Shown here: positions 1 through 9,384 of the stretch, piece after piece
Layout: every line of letters starts with the position of its first letter
Numbering within the stretch: the stretch's first letter is position 1
NCBI GenBank assembly: GCA_025055075.1
Contig: JANWYV010000020.1
Span: forward strand, 109,235-173,234
Reading direction: 5' to 3'
Origin: Blastocatellia bacterium
Lineage (GTDB): Bacteria; Acidobacteriota; Blastocatellia; HR10
Length of the DNA stretch: 64,000 nucleotides
Made by a program: the position numbers and the translations under genes
Notes under the pieces: generated by a model
Database searches by the model: none
What the model was told of the DNA's origin: nothing
The model's input: only the letters and a program-made list of their open reading frames with translations

Positions 1-1022
1 TTCGTAGCCGCGATCAGCCGCACGTCCACCTTGATCGTCTCCGTCCCGCCGAGCCGCTCGAATTCTCGCTCCTGCAACACGCGCAGGAGCTTGACCTGTA
101 CTGAGAGGGGGAGGTCGCCGACCTCGTCCAAAAAGAGCGTCCCGCGATCGGCCAGCTCGAATCGTCCTTTCTTTCGTGCATACGCTCCCGTGAAGGCCCC
201 TTTCTCATACCCGAACAGCTCGGCCTCAATGAGGCTCTCCGGCAAAGCGGCGCAACTGACTTTGATGAACGGCTGATCGGCCCGCAGCGAATTGTAATGG
301 ATCGCCCGCGCGATCAACTCCTTTCCCGTTCCTGACTCTCCACGAATGAGGACCGTCGTATTCGTCCGAGCGACCTGCGCGACCTGAGCGTAAACCTCCT
401 GCATCGGCCGACTCGTGCCGATGATGTTGCTGAAGTCATAGCGCTCCTTGAGTTCTCGGCGCAAGGCGAGGTTCTCGTCCAACAGGCGGCGCTTCTCCGC
501 TTCGATGAGCTGGTTCACCTTCACAGCCTGCGCCACCATGGAGCCGACGATACTGAAGAACTTCGTGGCTTGATCGTAATCCCGATCCGGACGATAGGGC
601 AGCACGATGCCCATGGCGCCGATGGTGTGCTGATCCACGGAGACGGGCACGCAGATGAAGGTCAATTCTTCGCGAGATGCCTTGAGCACACCCGTGCGAT
701 TCAGGAAGAGGGGTTCTTGGCTCGCCTTTGGGACGACAATGGGCTTGCCGCTTTCGACCACGCGTCCGATGATCCCCTCACCCACTCGATAGCGCCCGCG
801 CTGCTGCGCCTCGCGCGTCAACCCCACCGAGACCTCGATCGCCACCTCATCGCCCCCTTCCTCAAAGAGGGCGATCACGCCGGAGACGACGCCGTGATTC
901 TCCTCCAAGATCTCCAGCACCCGCAGTAACGCCTGCCGCAAGTTGAGCGTCGTCCCCAATGTCTGACTGATGTTGAGCAGCGTCGCCAGCTTCTGTACCT
1001 CTTGATTCACGTCGCCTCTCAT
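1..1022 (-). CDS. NifA-type sigma-54-dependent transcriptional activator (3' end outside window)
   Basis: Enhancer-binding activator that would use ATP hydrolysis to open sigma-54 RNA polymerase complexes. Reading the minus strand from ATG at 1022 gives 340 codons without a stop to the window edge. Residues about 15-170 form a GAF sensor domain and the AAA+ domain starts near 200. Walker A GESGTGKE is at 228-235, the sigma-54 contact loop GAFTGA at 275-280, and Walker B LFLDE at 296-300. The rest of the AAA+ domain and any Fis-type HTH lie outside. The order GAF-AAA+ resembles NifA/NorR proteins, but no nif gene is in the window, so the target and ligand are unknown. It is divergent from the ClpP-like gene. 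Confidence 0.9.
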   Translation of the reverse strand, partial: MRGDVNQEVQKLATLLNISQTLGTTLNLRQALLRVLEILEENHGVVSGVIALFEEGGDEVAIEVSVGLTREAQQRGRYRVGEGIIGRVVESGKPIVVPKASQEPLFLNRTGVLKASREELTFICVPVSVDQHTIGAMGIVLPYRPDRDYDQATKFFSIVGSMVAQAVKVNQLIEAEKRRLLDENLALRRELKERYDFSNIIGTSRPMQEVYAQVAQVARTNTTVLIRGESGTGKELIARAIHYNSLRADQPFIKVSCAALPESLIEAELFGYEKGAFTGAYARKKGRFELADRGTLFLDEVGDLPLSVQVKLLRVLQEREFERLGGTETIKVDVRLIAAT

Positions 1023-1103
1023 GGTCACTTCGTTATGTTGTGAGTGATAGTCCATTTCCTCTCAAAAAGCAAGGCACCACGCCTCAGAAACGCACGACAG
1101 TGA

Positions 1104-1131
1104 TTGCCAGGACGAAAATTCATGCTAAAAT
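1104..1131 (+). promoter_or_regulatory. Predicted sigma-70 promoter of the ClpP-like gene
   Basis: A -35 element TTGCCA (1104-1109), a 16-nt spacer and an extended -10 TGCTAAAAT (ending 1131) lie just before the ribosome site GGAGGTGAG and the ATG at 1153. Read by eye, not tested. Confidence 0.55.
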
Positions 1132-1152
1132 TGCAGAGCGGGAGGTGAGACT

Positions 1153-1776
1153 ATGCACTTCGTGCCGATTGTTGTGGAGACGACGAGTCGCGGGGAACGC
1201 GCTTACGATATCTACTCTCGCCTCTTGAAAGAGCGCATCGTCTTTCTCGGAACACCGATTGACGATCAGGTGGCCAACCTGATCATCGCCCAATTGCTTT
1301 ATTTGGAGGCGGAGGATCCGGATCGGGATATCAATCTCTACATCAATAGTCCTGGCGGCTCCCTCACCGCAGGTCTTGCCATCTACGATACGATGCAATT
1401 CATTCGCCCTGACGTAGCCACGATCTGCACGGGAGAGGCAGAGGCCATTGCCGCTTTGCTCTTGGCGGCCGGGACGCCAGGAAAGCGGTATGCGCTCCCC
1501 AGCTCTCGGATCGTGATCTATCAACCGTACATCTATGGCGTTTCGGGCCAGGCCACCGATATCCGCATTCATGCTGAGGAGCTGATGCGCTTGCGCCGCT
1601 TGATCAGTTCGCTCCTGGCCAAACACACGGGGCGCTCGATCGAGCAGATCGAGCGGGATGTGGAGCGCGATTTCATCCTCACGGCCGATCAAGCCGTTGC
1701 CTACGGCTTGATCGACAAGGTCCTGCACCGGCGCGAAGTCCCCGAGGAGGAAACAATTTCGATGACGCGCTCGTGA
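1153..1776 (+). CDS. ClpP-family protein lacking catalytic Ser and His (ClpR-like pseudoprotease)
   Basis: The 207-residue protein aligns by eye over the whole ClpP fold: N-terminal axial region, the INSPGGS oxyanion segment (64-70), the handle region with GQATDI (132-137) and the C-terminal AVAYGLID segment (181-188). The nucleophile motif GQAASMGA of active ClpP reads GEAEAIAA here (94-101), so the Ser position is Ala98. The catalytic His of the HQP motif is Tyr123 (YQP). The Asp position is retained (D173 in ERDF). This is the pattern of the non-catalytic ClpR subunits known from cyanobacteria and plastids. It stands without clpX or a second clpP, next to HU. A good Shine-Dalgarno (GGAGGTGAG) supports the start. 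It may form mixed rings with an active ClpP encoded elsewhere. Confidence 0.88.
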   Translation: MHFVPIVVETTSRGERAYDIYSRLLKERIVFLGTPIDDQVANLIIAQLLYLEAEDPDRDINLYINSPGGSLTAGLAIYDTMQFIRPDVATICTGEAEAIAALLLAAGTPGKRYALPSSRIVIYQPYIYGVSGQATDIRIHAEELMRLRRLISSLLAKHTGRSIEQIERDVERDFILTADQAVAYGLIDKVLHRREVPEEETISMTRS

Positions 1777-1781
1777 TTTCG

Positions 1782-1790
1782 TGCTAAGAT
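1782..1790 (+). promoter_or_regulatory. Possible extended -10 promoter element of the HU gene
   Basis: TGCTAAGAT ends at 1790, about 44 nt before the HU start. No convincing -35 is visible, so this would depend on the extended -10 alone. Confidence 0.35.
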
Positions 1791-1834
1791 AAGGGCGTCC
1801 GTGTAGTGAGCATCTCACGCGTGAGGAGGAAGAT

Positions 1835-2134
1835 ATGGCGAAAAAGGGACTGACGAAAGCTGAATTGGTGGGACATCTGGCTGAGAAGCTTGGAGTGAAT
1901 CGAGCGACGGCGCGAGGTTTCCTCGACGAGCTCTCGACGCTCGTGGCCAAAGAGGTGAAAAAGGCGGGCGTCTTTGCCTTGCCGGGACTTGGGAAATTCG
2001 TTCTCTCCAAACGGAAAGCCCGAATGGGTCGCAACCCTCGAACTGGCGAACCCATCAAGATCCCGGCCAAGACGGTCCTGAAATTCCGGATCGCAAGGGC
2101 GCTGAAGAACTCCGTTCTCCCGGCGAAGAAGTGA
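1835..2134 (+). CDS. HU-family histone-like DNA-binding protein
   Basis: Small basic architectural protein that binds and bends DNA as a dimer in the nucleoid. The 99-residue product has the two N-terminal helices (LTKAELVGHLAEKLG), the beta-saddle segment with the GLGKF motif and the arm sequence RMGRNPRTGEPIKIP that intercalates into the minor groove, and a short Lys-rich C-terminus. Length is typical for HU/IHF. GAGGAGG lies 6-7 nt before the ATG. A strong intrinsic terminator follows, so this is a monocistron. Whether it is HU or an IHF subunit cannot be decided here. Confidence 0.95.
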   Translation: MAKKGLTKAELVGHLAEKLGVNRATARGFLDELSTLVAKEVKKAGVFALPGLGKFVLSKRKARMGRNPRTGEPIKIPAKTVLKFRIARALKNSVLPAKK

Positions 2135-2156
2135 CGTTGCCTGACGCCTTGCAATG

Positions 2157-2198
2157 AAGGCGCGTGGGAGATCTCTACTCCACGCGCCTTTTGGTTTT
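2157..2198 (+). terminator. Rho-independent terminator after HU
   Basis: Perfect 11-bp stem AAGGCGCGTGG (2157-2167) with CCACGCGCCTT (2180-2190), 12-nt loop, followed by TTGGTTTTC. It separates HU from the convergent copA. Confidence 0.85.
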
Positions 2199-2233
2199 CG
2201 ATAGCCTTCCCGGCCCACGAGGGGATCTCGGCT

Positions 2234-4696
2234 TCAGAGAACGAGCCGACGCAAGCGCAGGGCATTCGCAATGACTGAGACCGAGCTGAATGTCATCGCG
2301 GCCGCCGCGATCATCGGGCTCAAGAGCAGACCGAAGACCGGATAGAAGACGCCAGCGGCGATCGGCACGCCGAGGAGATTGTACACAAAGGCGAAGAAGA
2401 GATTTTGCCGGATATTGCGCATCGTCGCGCGGCTCAATCGTCGGGCCCGCACAATTCCGCGCAGGTCGCCCTTCACCAAGACTATGGCAGCGCTCTCGAT
2501 GGCGACGTCTGTGCCCGTCCCCATCGCGATCCCCACATCCGCTTCGGCCAACGCCGGAGCGTCATTGATGCCATCCCCGGCCATGGCTACTCGGCGTCCC
2601 TCCGCTTTCAAGCGCCTCACCACTTCGGCTTTCTCGTCCGGCAAGACCTCAGCAATCACCTCATCGAGACCGAGCTCGCGAGCTACTGCTTCGGCCGTCT
2701 GGCGATGATCGCCGGTGACCATCACAATCCGCAACTTCTCCCGATGCAAGGCCGTGATGGCCTCGCGCGCTGAAGCCTTGAGGGGGTCGGTGATCCCTAA
2801 GAGTCCGACGAGCGTTCCATCCACAATGACGAACAGGACCGTTTGTCCAATGCGCCGCATCGCCTCCACTTGCGGGCGCACCATATCAACTTCGGTCTCC
2901 AAACCGAGGTCCACGGCTCCCTTCTCGCTGCCGACCATGACCGTGTGTCCCTCGACATTTCCCATCGCCCCCTTCCCGGGAGATGAACGAAAATCTCTCA
3001 CGTGAGCCAGGGAGATCCCACGTTGCTCGGCGGCTTCCAAGAGCGCGCGCGCCAGAGGATGCTCGCTCCCTCGCTCAAGACTCGCGGCGAAGCGCAATAT
3101 CTCAGCCTCAGTCAACTCCGCCAACGCGACGATGGAGACCAGGCGCGGTCTCCCTTCCGTGAGCGTCCCCGTCTTATCAATGACGAGCGTGTCCACACGT
3201 TCTAGCAGTTCCAGCGCTTCGGCATTCCGCATGAGCACGCCCGCCATCGCCCCTCGCCCCGTTCCTACCATGATTGCCATTGGCGTAGCCAATCCCAAGG
3301 CGCACGGACAAGCGATGATCAGCACAGCGACGGCGTTCACCAACGCGTGGACCATGCGCGGTTCCGGCCCAATGAGGCCCCAGATCACAAAGGTGACTGC
3401 GGCGATGAACACGACGGCTGGGACGAAGTATGCCGACACGCGATCGGCCAACCGTTGAATCGGCGCGCGGCTCCGCTGCGCCTCGCTCACTAACTGCACG
3501 ATCTGCTGCAGCAGCGTCTCGCGACCGACGCGTTCGGCGCGCATGATGAAGCTGCCCGTCCCATTCACTGTCCCCCCGATGACCCAATGGCCCGGTCCCT
3601 TCTCGACCGGCATCGGCTCGCCCGTCACCATGGATTCGTCCACGAAGCTGGAACCTTCGAGCACGAGGCCATCCACGGGGATGCGTTCTCCCGGACGAAC
3701 CCGAAGGCGATCGCCCACGCGCACGCGTTCGAGCGGGACGTCCTCTTCCTCTCCGCTTTCGTGGATCACGCGCGCCGTCTTAGGCACTAACCCCAACAAC
3801 ATCCGGATCGCACTGCCCGTACGCTGACGAGCGCGCAGCTCCAACACTTGCCCAAGGAGAACGAGCGTCGTGATCACAGCCGCCGCTTCGAAATATACGG
3901 CGACTTCACCGTGCGGACCGCGGAATGAGGGGGGAAAGATCCCCGGAAGGAGCGCAGCGATCACGCTGTAGAGATACGCCGTTCCCGTGCCCAAAGCGAT
4001 GAGCGTGAACATGTTCCAGCGCCGATTCCGCACTGAGGCCCACGCGCGTTGAAAGAAGGGCCATCCTCCCCAGAGCACAACGGGCGTCGCTAGAACGAGT
4101 TGAACCGCGATCGCCCGACGGACCGAGAGGCCGGGAATTCCACCGATCATCTCCGACATCGCCAGCAAGAGGATCGGCGCTGTCAGCATGGCGCTGAACC
4201 AAAATCGGCGGCTCATGTCTTTGAGTTCCGGGCTGGGAGCTTCCTCACCGATCGCCATCTTCGGCTCCAGCGCCATCCCGCAGATCGGACACGCTTCGGG
4301 CTCGCGGCGCATGACCTCCGGATGCATCGGGCAGGTGTACTCCCAAGTCGCTGCGATGCTGGAGAATGCTTCCAGAGTCATCCCACACTCCGGACAGGCT
4401 CCGGGCTGCGCTTGTCGCACGTCCGCATGCATGGGACAGGTGTATGCATTTCCTCCCACGCGAAGCGGCTCTGGCCGTCTTCGAATGACTTTGAGGGCGA
4501 TGGGAGGGCCAGCCGACGCCACATAGCGCTCCGGCTCCGCGCGAAACCGCTCCCAGCAATGCTGGCAGCAGAAGAAGTACGTCCGCCCCGCATACTCCTG
4601 AGAACCCGCCGCCTGCTCCGGATTCACCCGCATGCCGCAGACCGGGTCTCTCGCAACGGCTTCAGATCCGCGACCCGAACCCATCACTTCGTGCAT
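2234..4696 (-). CDS. copA: Copper-exporting P1B-type ATPase with YHS and two heavy-metal-binding N-terminal domains
   Basis: Cytoplasmic-membrane pump that exports monovalent copper (or silver) with ATP. Numbered from the ATG at 4696: YHS domain about 15-60 (DPVCGM, CCQHCW), then two YTCPMH...CGM heavy-metal-binding modules at about 84-109 and 120-145. The catalytic core has TGEP (actuator), the CPC membrane motif ([11 protein letters not shown]), DKTGTLT phosphorylation site, SEHPLA and [10 protein letters not shown] in TM7 and MTFSSVSV in TM8 fit the Cu(I) group P1B-1. A classical GMTCxxC domain is absent. The reading frame extends to ATG 4717, but AGGAGGGAGC precedes 4696, which I prefer. 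It is the most distal gene of the minus-strand copper island. Confidence 0.92.
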   Translation of the reverse strand: MHEVMGSGRGSEAVARDPVCGMRVNPEQAAGSQEYAGRTYFFCCQHCWERFRAEPERYVASAGPPIALKVIRRRPEPLRVGGNAYTCPMHADVRQAQPGACPECGMTLEAFSSIAATWEYTCPMHPEVMRREPEACPICGMALEPKMAIGEEAPSPELKDMSRRFWFSAMLTAPILLLAMSEMIGGIPGLSVRRAIAVQLVLATPVVLWGGWPFFQRAWASVRNRRWNMFTLIALGTGTAYLYSVIAALLPGIFPPSFRGPHGEVAVYFEAAAVITTLVLLGQVLELRARQRTGSAIRMLLGLVPKTARVIHESGEEEDVPLERVRVGDRLRVRPGERIPVDGLVLEGSSFVDESMVTGEPMPVEKGPGHWVIGGTVNGTGSFIMRAERVGRETLLQQIVQLVSEAQRSRAPIQRLADRVSAYFVPAVVFIAAVTFVIWGLIGPEPRMVHALVNAVAVLIIACPCALGLATPMAIMVGTGRGAMAGVLMRNAEALELLERVDTLVIDKTGTLTEGRPRLVSIVALAELTEAEILRFAASLERGSEHPLARALLEAAEQRGISLAHVRDFRSSPGKGAMGNVEGHTVMVGSEKGAVDLGLETEVDMVRPQVEAMRRIGQTVLFVIVDGTLVGLLGITDPLKASAREAITALHREKLRIVMVTGDHRQTAEAVARELGLDEVIAEVLPDEKAEVVRRLKAEGRRVAMAGDGINDAPALAEADVGIAMGTGTDVAIESAAIVLVKGDLRGIVRARRLSRATMRNIRQNLFFAFVYNLLGVPIAAGVFYPVFGLLLSPMIAAAAMTFSSVSVIANALRLRRLVL

Positions 4697-4848
4697 GCTC
4701 CCTCCTTTCGCTCCCACCTCATCGGGCGAAGGCTATAATTTTCCCCGCCCCTCCGACGAGGAGCAACCGAAAAGCGCGATCTCGGAGCGATCCCCCTACC
4801 GCTCGGCGCGATCGCTCAGCCGAGATCTTCCCGAAAGCCGTCGAACGT

Positions 4849-5238
4849 CTATGATCCGACGCGCTCGACGCGCTTCACGTGGATGCCCGTGAGGCCTCCC
4901 TTGCTATAGATCACTCCAGTTACCTTCACCCTCTCAGCGATGAAGTCGCGCAACTTCGCGTTGGGATTGGAGTGGTCCACGGGGAGCGAGAGGTACACCC
5001 GCCCCGTCTTCTCCTCCAAGATGGCGAGGGGGATCCCCTGCCGCACGCAATACTCGGCGCATCGGCGATGCGCCTTCCCCGTCGAGCCGTGGCTGAGATA
5101 GCACACGGGATCAATCACCTCGCCGACGATCGTCGTCTCGCGGCTTGTCCCCTGTCTCGAATGCGCGTGCTGTCCCCACGCATTCACGCCGACGATCATC
5201 GCGGTGCTGAAAAGTAGCAACGCCAGTGTCGTCTTCAT
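4849..5238 (-). CDS. Small exported Cys-containing protein of the copper island (unknown function)
   Basis: 129 residues with an N-terminal signal peptide (MKTTLALLLFSTAMIVGVNA, cleavage likely near 20-22) and a His-containing mature start (WGQHAHSRQG). The centre carries GEVIDPVCYLSHG followed by HRRCAEYCVRQGIPLAIL, i.e. a Cys-x(n)-H..C...C arrangement that could bind metal; the C-terminal part looks like a small beta-barrel (VYLSLPVDH, VKVTGVIYSKGGL). No named family recognised. It sits between the PH-like protein and copA on the same strand, 150 nt before copA, so a periplasmic metal-handling role is inferred from context only. Confidence 0.75.
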   Translation of the reverse strand: MKTTLALLLFSTAMIVGVNAWGQHAHSRQGTSRETTIVGEVIDPVCYLSHGSTGKAHRRCAEYCVRQGIPLAILEEKTGRVYLSLPVDHSNPNAKLRDFIAERVKVTGVIYSKGGLTGIHVKRVERVGS

Positions 5239-5301
5239 CTCCTCCCTCCCATCCAGAAGAAATACCGACGCGCGCTCGCGAAGGCGAACAACGGCTCTCC
5301 A

Positions 5302-6102
5302 TCACCGGCCCTCCTCGCCGACGCGAGGAACTATTCGATAGACCTTCCCCCACACGAAGTCATACACTTCGTCCGGCAAGCTCGCCTTCAGGTCGAACAC
5401 ATACGCGCGCGTCGGCCCACCGAACTCGGGTTCGTACGTCACAATCTCCAAGAGATACGGACCGAAGCGTCCCACGCGCTGAATATCCGACCACCGCCAG
5501 GAGCGCGAATCCCGAGGACGATCGCGCGAATCGTAGACGATTCGATCGGCGTAGACGCGAATCGTCCCTTGGCATCCGCCCAAACGATGGCGATGGCGCG
5601 CTGGGAATTCGTGAAGTGACTTCTCTTCAACAACGACGAAGCTCGTCGCCAGAGGTCGCGAGATGTGCGCTAACAAGAACGCGCTCACTTCCTCTGGGAT
5701 CTCCGAAAGCGTCGTGAATCGAAAGACTCGATCTCGTCCTAACGTCCACCAGTGAGCCTCATACGTATGGAGGGTGATCTCTCGGCGAGAGGCGAGCACG
5801 ATCAGGCGAACGTCCTCGAATGCCCAACGTCGCGCATGCTCAGAATGGGCAGTCCGATATTCGATGCCCTCGGAGGTGAGGATCAACTCTCCCTGACATG
5901 AACGCATCGCGTGATCATGCCGGGCGGGAAGGCGGAATTCCTGACTGCTTCCTGCTGCCGCGCGTCCCATCAGTAAGAGCGCGACGACAGCGATCATTCG
6001 CCACCGAGAACATAAGGCTCCCACCTCTCCGAAGACATAGAAGGGACGAACGAAGGATCGCCTTCTCTTCATCGCGAACGAGAGATGACCACTCCGCATC
6101 AT
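5302..6102 (-). CDS. Exported protein with two tandem PH-like repeats
   Basis: About 266 residues: a basic N-terminus, a hydrophobic segment near 36-48 (MIAVVALLLMG) that can act as signal or anchor, then an internal duplication. Repeat 1 (about 57-150) and repeat 2 (about 166-258) share PARHxHxxxxCQG, an IxY...R(S/R)W strand pair and a TYE end, resembling PH-like beta domains. The conserved His and Cys of each repeat could be metal ligands. AAGGAGGGATGAGC precedes ATG 6102; ATG 6108 overlaps the cusA stop as ATGA and is the alternative start. Function is unknown; position directly after cusA suggests a copper-related envelope role. Confidence 0.7.
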   Translation of the reverse strand: MMRSGHLSFAMKRRRSFVRPFYVFGEVGALCSRWRMIAVVALLLMGRAAAGSSQEFRLPARHDHAMRSCQGELILTSEGIEYRTAHSEHARRWAFEDVRLIVLASRREITLHTYEAHWWTLGRDRVFRFTTLSEIPEEVSAFLLAHISRPLATSFVVVEEKSLHEFPARHRHRLGGCQGTIRVYADRIVYDSRDRPRDSRSWRWSDIQRVGRFGPYLLEIVTYEPEFGGPTRAYVFDLKASLPDEVYDFVWGKVYRIVPRVGEEGR

Positions 6103-6104
6103 GC

Positions 6105-9100
6105 TCATCCCTCCTTCTTCACATGGAAATGCCATCGCCAGAGGAAATAGATCGCCGGATACACGACCAACTCCATGACGAACGAGGTCAGGATCCCCCC
6201 GATCATGGGGGCAGCGATGCGCTTCATCACGTCGGCTCCCGTCCCCGTAGACCACATGATGGGGAGCAAGGCGATGAATGTCGTCGCCACGGTCATGAAC
6301 TTCGGCCGCAACCGCTTCACCGCGCCATAGTGAATCGCCTCGCGCAAATGCTCTCGCGTTCGCATGAGCCCTCGGCGCCGCATCTCCTCATACGCGAGAT
6401 CGAGATAGAGCAGCATGAAAACTCCCGTCTCCGCATCCACGCCGAGGAGGGCGATCAATCCCACCCAGACGGCGACGCTCATGTTGTAGTCCAAGAGATG
6501 GAGGAACCAGATGGCGCCGACGGCCGAGAATGGAACGGCGAGCATGACGATCATCGTCTTCGCCGTCGAGCGAGTGTTGAGATAGAGCAACAGGAAGATG
6601 AGGAAGAGCGTGACCGGCACGACGAGCTTCAGTCGTTCTTCGACGCGCTGCATGTATTCGTACTGACCACTCCAGATGAGCGTATAGCCGGGAGGCAGTG
6701 GGACCTTCTCCCGAACGATCCGCTTGGCCTCTTCCACATAGCCACCGATGTCGCGCCCGGAGACATCTACATAGACGTAACCACTCAAGCGGCCATTCTC
6801 ATCGCGAATCATGCCGGGCCCAGACAGGAGCTTGATCTCGGCGATTTGGGCGAGCGGAATTTGCGCACCATGAGGAGTGGGCACGAGCACCCGAGCGAGC
6901 CGATCGAGCGTGCTGCGATAATCGCGCAAGTAGCGCACGTTGATCGGATATCGTTCCCGTCCCTCGACCGTCGTCGTGATATTCTCGCCGCCGATGGCGG
7001 ACATGATGACCGTTTGCGCGTCCTCGACCGTCAACCCGTAGCGAGCCAACTCCTCGCGCTTCAGCGCGAAGTCGAGGAAGTACCCTCCGACCGTCCGTTC
7101 GGCGAAGACGCTCGTCGTGCCGGGGACATCCCGGAGCACCCTCTCGATGCGCTGACCGATCTCCTGAATGACGTTCAGATCGGGGCCGAGGATTTTGATC
7201 CCCACTGGCGTGCGCACCCCCGTCGTGAGCATGTCAATGCGCGCTTTGATCGGCATCGTCCAAGCATTGACGACGCCCGGAAGCTGCAGCGCTTCGTTCA
7301 ACCCACCGGGGCCGTAGATCAGCTCCTCAGTGGTCTTCCGATCGGGCCAGATCCGTCGTAAAACGGCCTGTAGCCACTCGGGCGCCCAGCTCGAATACCA
7401 CCGAGGCACTTTCGGCCATTGCTCGGGGGGCTTGAGCACGATGACCGTTTCGATCATCGAGAAAGGAGCTGGATCGGTCGCCGTCTCGGCGCGTCCTGCC
7501 TTGCCGAAGACTCGCTCGACTTCGGGGAACGATTTCAAGATCTTGTCCTGTACCTGCAGCAGCTTCTGCGCCTCCGTCACTGAGATGCCCGGCATCGTCG
7601 TCGGCATGTAGAGCAACACGCCTTCATCGAGCGGCGGCATGAACTCCGATCCGAGGCGGAAGAAGACGGGGATCGTCAGGAGGACGACGAGGGTCGCGCC
7701 GGCGATCGTCGCCCATGGATGTCGCAAGACCCATTCCACGACCGGATGATAAGCGCGCATCAGGAATCGGCTGATCGGATGCTTCTCCTCGCGGTGAATT
7801 TTTCCGACAAGAAGCGCATTGACGAGCCGACACAGCAAGTGCGGGCGAAAGGCGAATTCCCGCATATGCGTGAAGAGCAGCCGAATCGCCGGATCGAGCG
7901 TGATCGCGAGCACGGCAGCGATCGCCATGGCGAAGTTCTTCGTGAAGGCGAGCGGTCGGAAGAGCCGTCCCTCTTGCGCCTCCAGAGCGAAGACCGGCAT
8001 GAACGAGACAGCGATCACCAAGAGCGTGAAGAAGCTCGGTCGGCCCACTTCCTTCACCGCGCGAAGGACGACCTCGCGGAAATCACCCGGGCGTCCAGCG
8101 GCGTCCCACTGCTCGAGTCGCTTGTGCGTCTGCTCGACGACGACGATTGCAGCATCCACCATCGCGCCGATGGCGATGGCGATTCCCCCAAGCGACATGA
8201 TGTTGGCCGTGATCTTCATCCCATACATCGGGATGAATGACAGGATCACGGCGATGGGAATCGTGATGATGGGGATGATGGCGCTCGGGATATGCCAGAG
8301 GAAGAGGAGGATCACGACGCTCACGATCACCAGCTCTTCGATGAGCGTTCGCTTCAACGTCGCGATGGACCGGAGAATCAATTCCGACCGATCGTAGGTC
8401 GTGATGATCTTCACCCCTTCCGGGAGACTGCGTTCGATTTCAGCCAGCCGCGCCTTCACGCGCTCGATGACCTTCAGCGCGTTCTCGCCATACCGCATGA
8501 TCACAATGCCGCCGACCGTCTCCCCTTCTCCATCCAGCTCGGCGACGCCGCGACGAATGTCCGGGCCCAAGGTGACCGTGCCGAGGTGCTTCACAAGGAT
8601 GGGCGTCCCCGTCTCCGGATTGATCCCTACGACGAGATTCTCGACATCGCGAAGGGAACGGATATAGCCGCGACCGCGCACCATGTATTCGCGTCCCGAG
8701 AACTCGATGAGCCGCCCGCCCACATCGTTGTTCCCCTGACGAATGGCGCGCACGACAGCGTCTAGCGGGACGCGGTAAGCCAAGAGGGCATTAGGGTCGA
8801 GATTCACCTGGTACTGCCGAACGAAGCCGCCAACGGGAGCGACCTCAGCGACACCAGGAACTGCTTGGAGTTCATAGCGGAGATACCAATCCTGAAGAGC
8901 GCGGAGCTCGGCCAAATTCCGTTTTCCCGTCGTATCCACCAAAGCGTACTGGAAAACCCAACCAATGGCGGTGGCATCTTTGGCCAATTCCACCTGCACC
9001 CCATCGGGCAACTTCGGCAAAATGCTGCTCAGATATTCGAGCGTTCGCGACCGCACCCAATAGATGTCCGTCCCGTCCTCGAAGATCACGTACACGTAGG

Positions 9101-9368
9101 AGTAACCGAAGTCCGAGAATCCTCGAATATCTTTCACTCGCGGCAACCCGAGCAGTGAGCTGATGATCGGATAGGTGACCTGATCCTCGATGATGTCCGG
9201 ACTGCGATCCCACCGGGAATAGATGATCACCTGCGTGTCCGAGAGATCGGGGATAGCATCCAGCGTGATGTTGCGCATCGCGTGGAAGCCAATGAGCAAA
9301 GCGATCCCGATGAGGAAAAGAATGAGAAACCTATTGCGCGCGCAGAATTCGATGACTCTCTCGATCAT
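6105..9368 (-). CDS. cusA: CusA-type heavy-metal efflux RND transporter
   Basis: Inner-membrane, proton-driven pump of the CusCBA tripartite complex that expels Cu(I)/Ag(I) from periplasm or cytoplasm through the outer membrane. The 1087-residue product starts MIERVIEFCARNRF, the usual CusA start; the open frame continues upstream into cusB, but ATG 9368 has GGAGA at proper distance. Two large periplasmic loops alternate with twelve TM helices. The TM4 motif AIAIGAMVDAAIVVVEQ is that of HME4 (CusA-like, monovalent metals), not the DFGxxVDGA of CzcA. Lies 16 nt after cusB and overlaps or abuts the next gene. Confidence 0.95.
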   Translation of the reverse strand: MIERVIEFCARNRFLILFLIGIALLIGFHAMRNITLDAIPDLSDTQVIIYSRWDRSPDIIEDQVTYPIISSLLGLPRVKDIRGFSDFGYSYVYVIFEDGTDIYWVRSRTLEYLSSILPKLPDGVQVELAKDATAIGWVFQYALVDTTGKRNLAELRALQDWYLRYELQAVPGVAEVAPVGGFVRQYQVNLDPNALLAYRVPLDAVVRAIRQGNNDVGGRLIEFSGREYMVRGRGYIRSLRDVENLVVGINPETGTPILVKHLGTVTLGPDIRRGVAELDGEGETVGGIVIMRYGENALKVIERVKARLAEIERSLPEGVKIITTYDRSELILRSIATLKRTLIEELVIVSVVILLFLWHIPSAIIPIITIPIAVILSFIPMYGMKITANIMSLGGIAIAIGAMVDAAIVVVEQTHKRLEQWDAAGRPGDFREVVLRAVKEVGRPSFFTLLVIAVSFMPVFALEAQEGRLFRPLAFTKNFAMAIAAVLAITLDPAIRLLFTHMREFAFRPHLLCRLVNALLVGKIHREEKHPISRFLMRAYHPVVEWVLRHPWATIAGATLVVLLTIPVFFRLGSEFMPPLDEGVLLYMPTTMPGISVTEAQKLLQVQDKILKSFPEVERVFGKAGRAETATDPAPFSMIETVIVLKPPEQWPKVPRWYSSWAPEWLQAVLRRIWPDRKTTEELIYGPGGLNEALQLPGVVNAWTMPIKARIDMLTTGVRTPVGIKILGPDLNVIQEIGQRIERVLRDVPGTTSVFAERTVGGYFLDFALKREELARYGLTVEDAQTVIMSAIGGENITTTVEGRERYPINVRYLRDYRSTLDRLARVLVPTPHGAQIPLAQIAEIKLLSGPGMIRDENGRLSGYVYVDVSGRDIGGYVEEAKRIVREKVPLPPGYTLIWSGQYEYMQRVEERLKLVVPVTLFLIFLLLYLNTRSTAKTMIVMLAVPFSAVGAIWFLHLLDYNMSVAVWVGLIALLGVDAETGVFMLLYLDLAYEEMRRRGLMRTREHLREAIHYGAVKRLRPKFMTVATTFIALLPIMWSTGTGADVMKRIAAPMIGGILTSFVMELVVYPAIYFLWRWHFHVKKEG

Positions 9369-9384
9369 CGTCGCGTCTCCGAGT

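Noticed and set aside
5898..7361. Long plus-strand open frame (487 codons) inside cusA
   Set aside because: His/Arg/Asp-rich shadow of cusA; antisense to a clear transporter gene.
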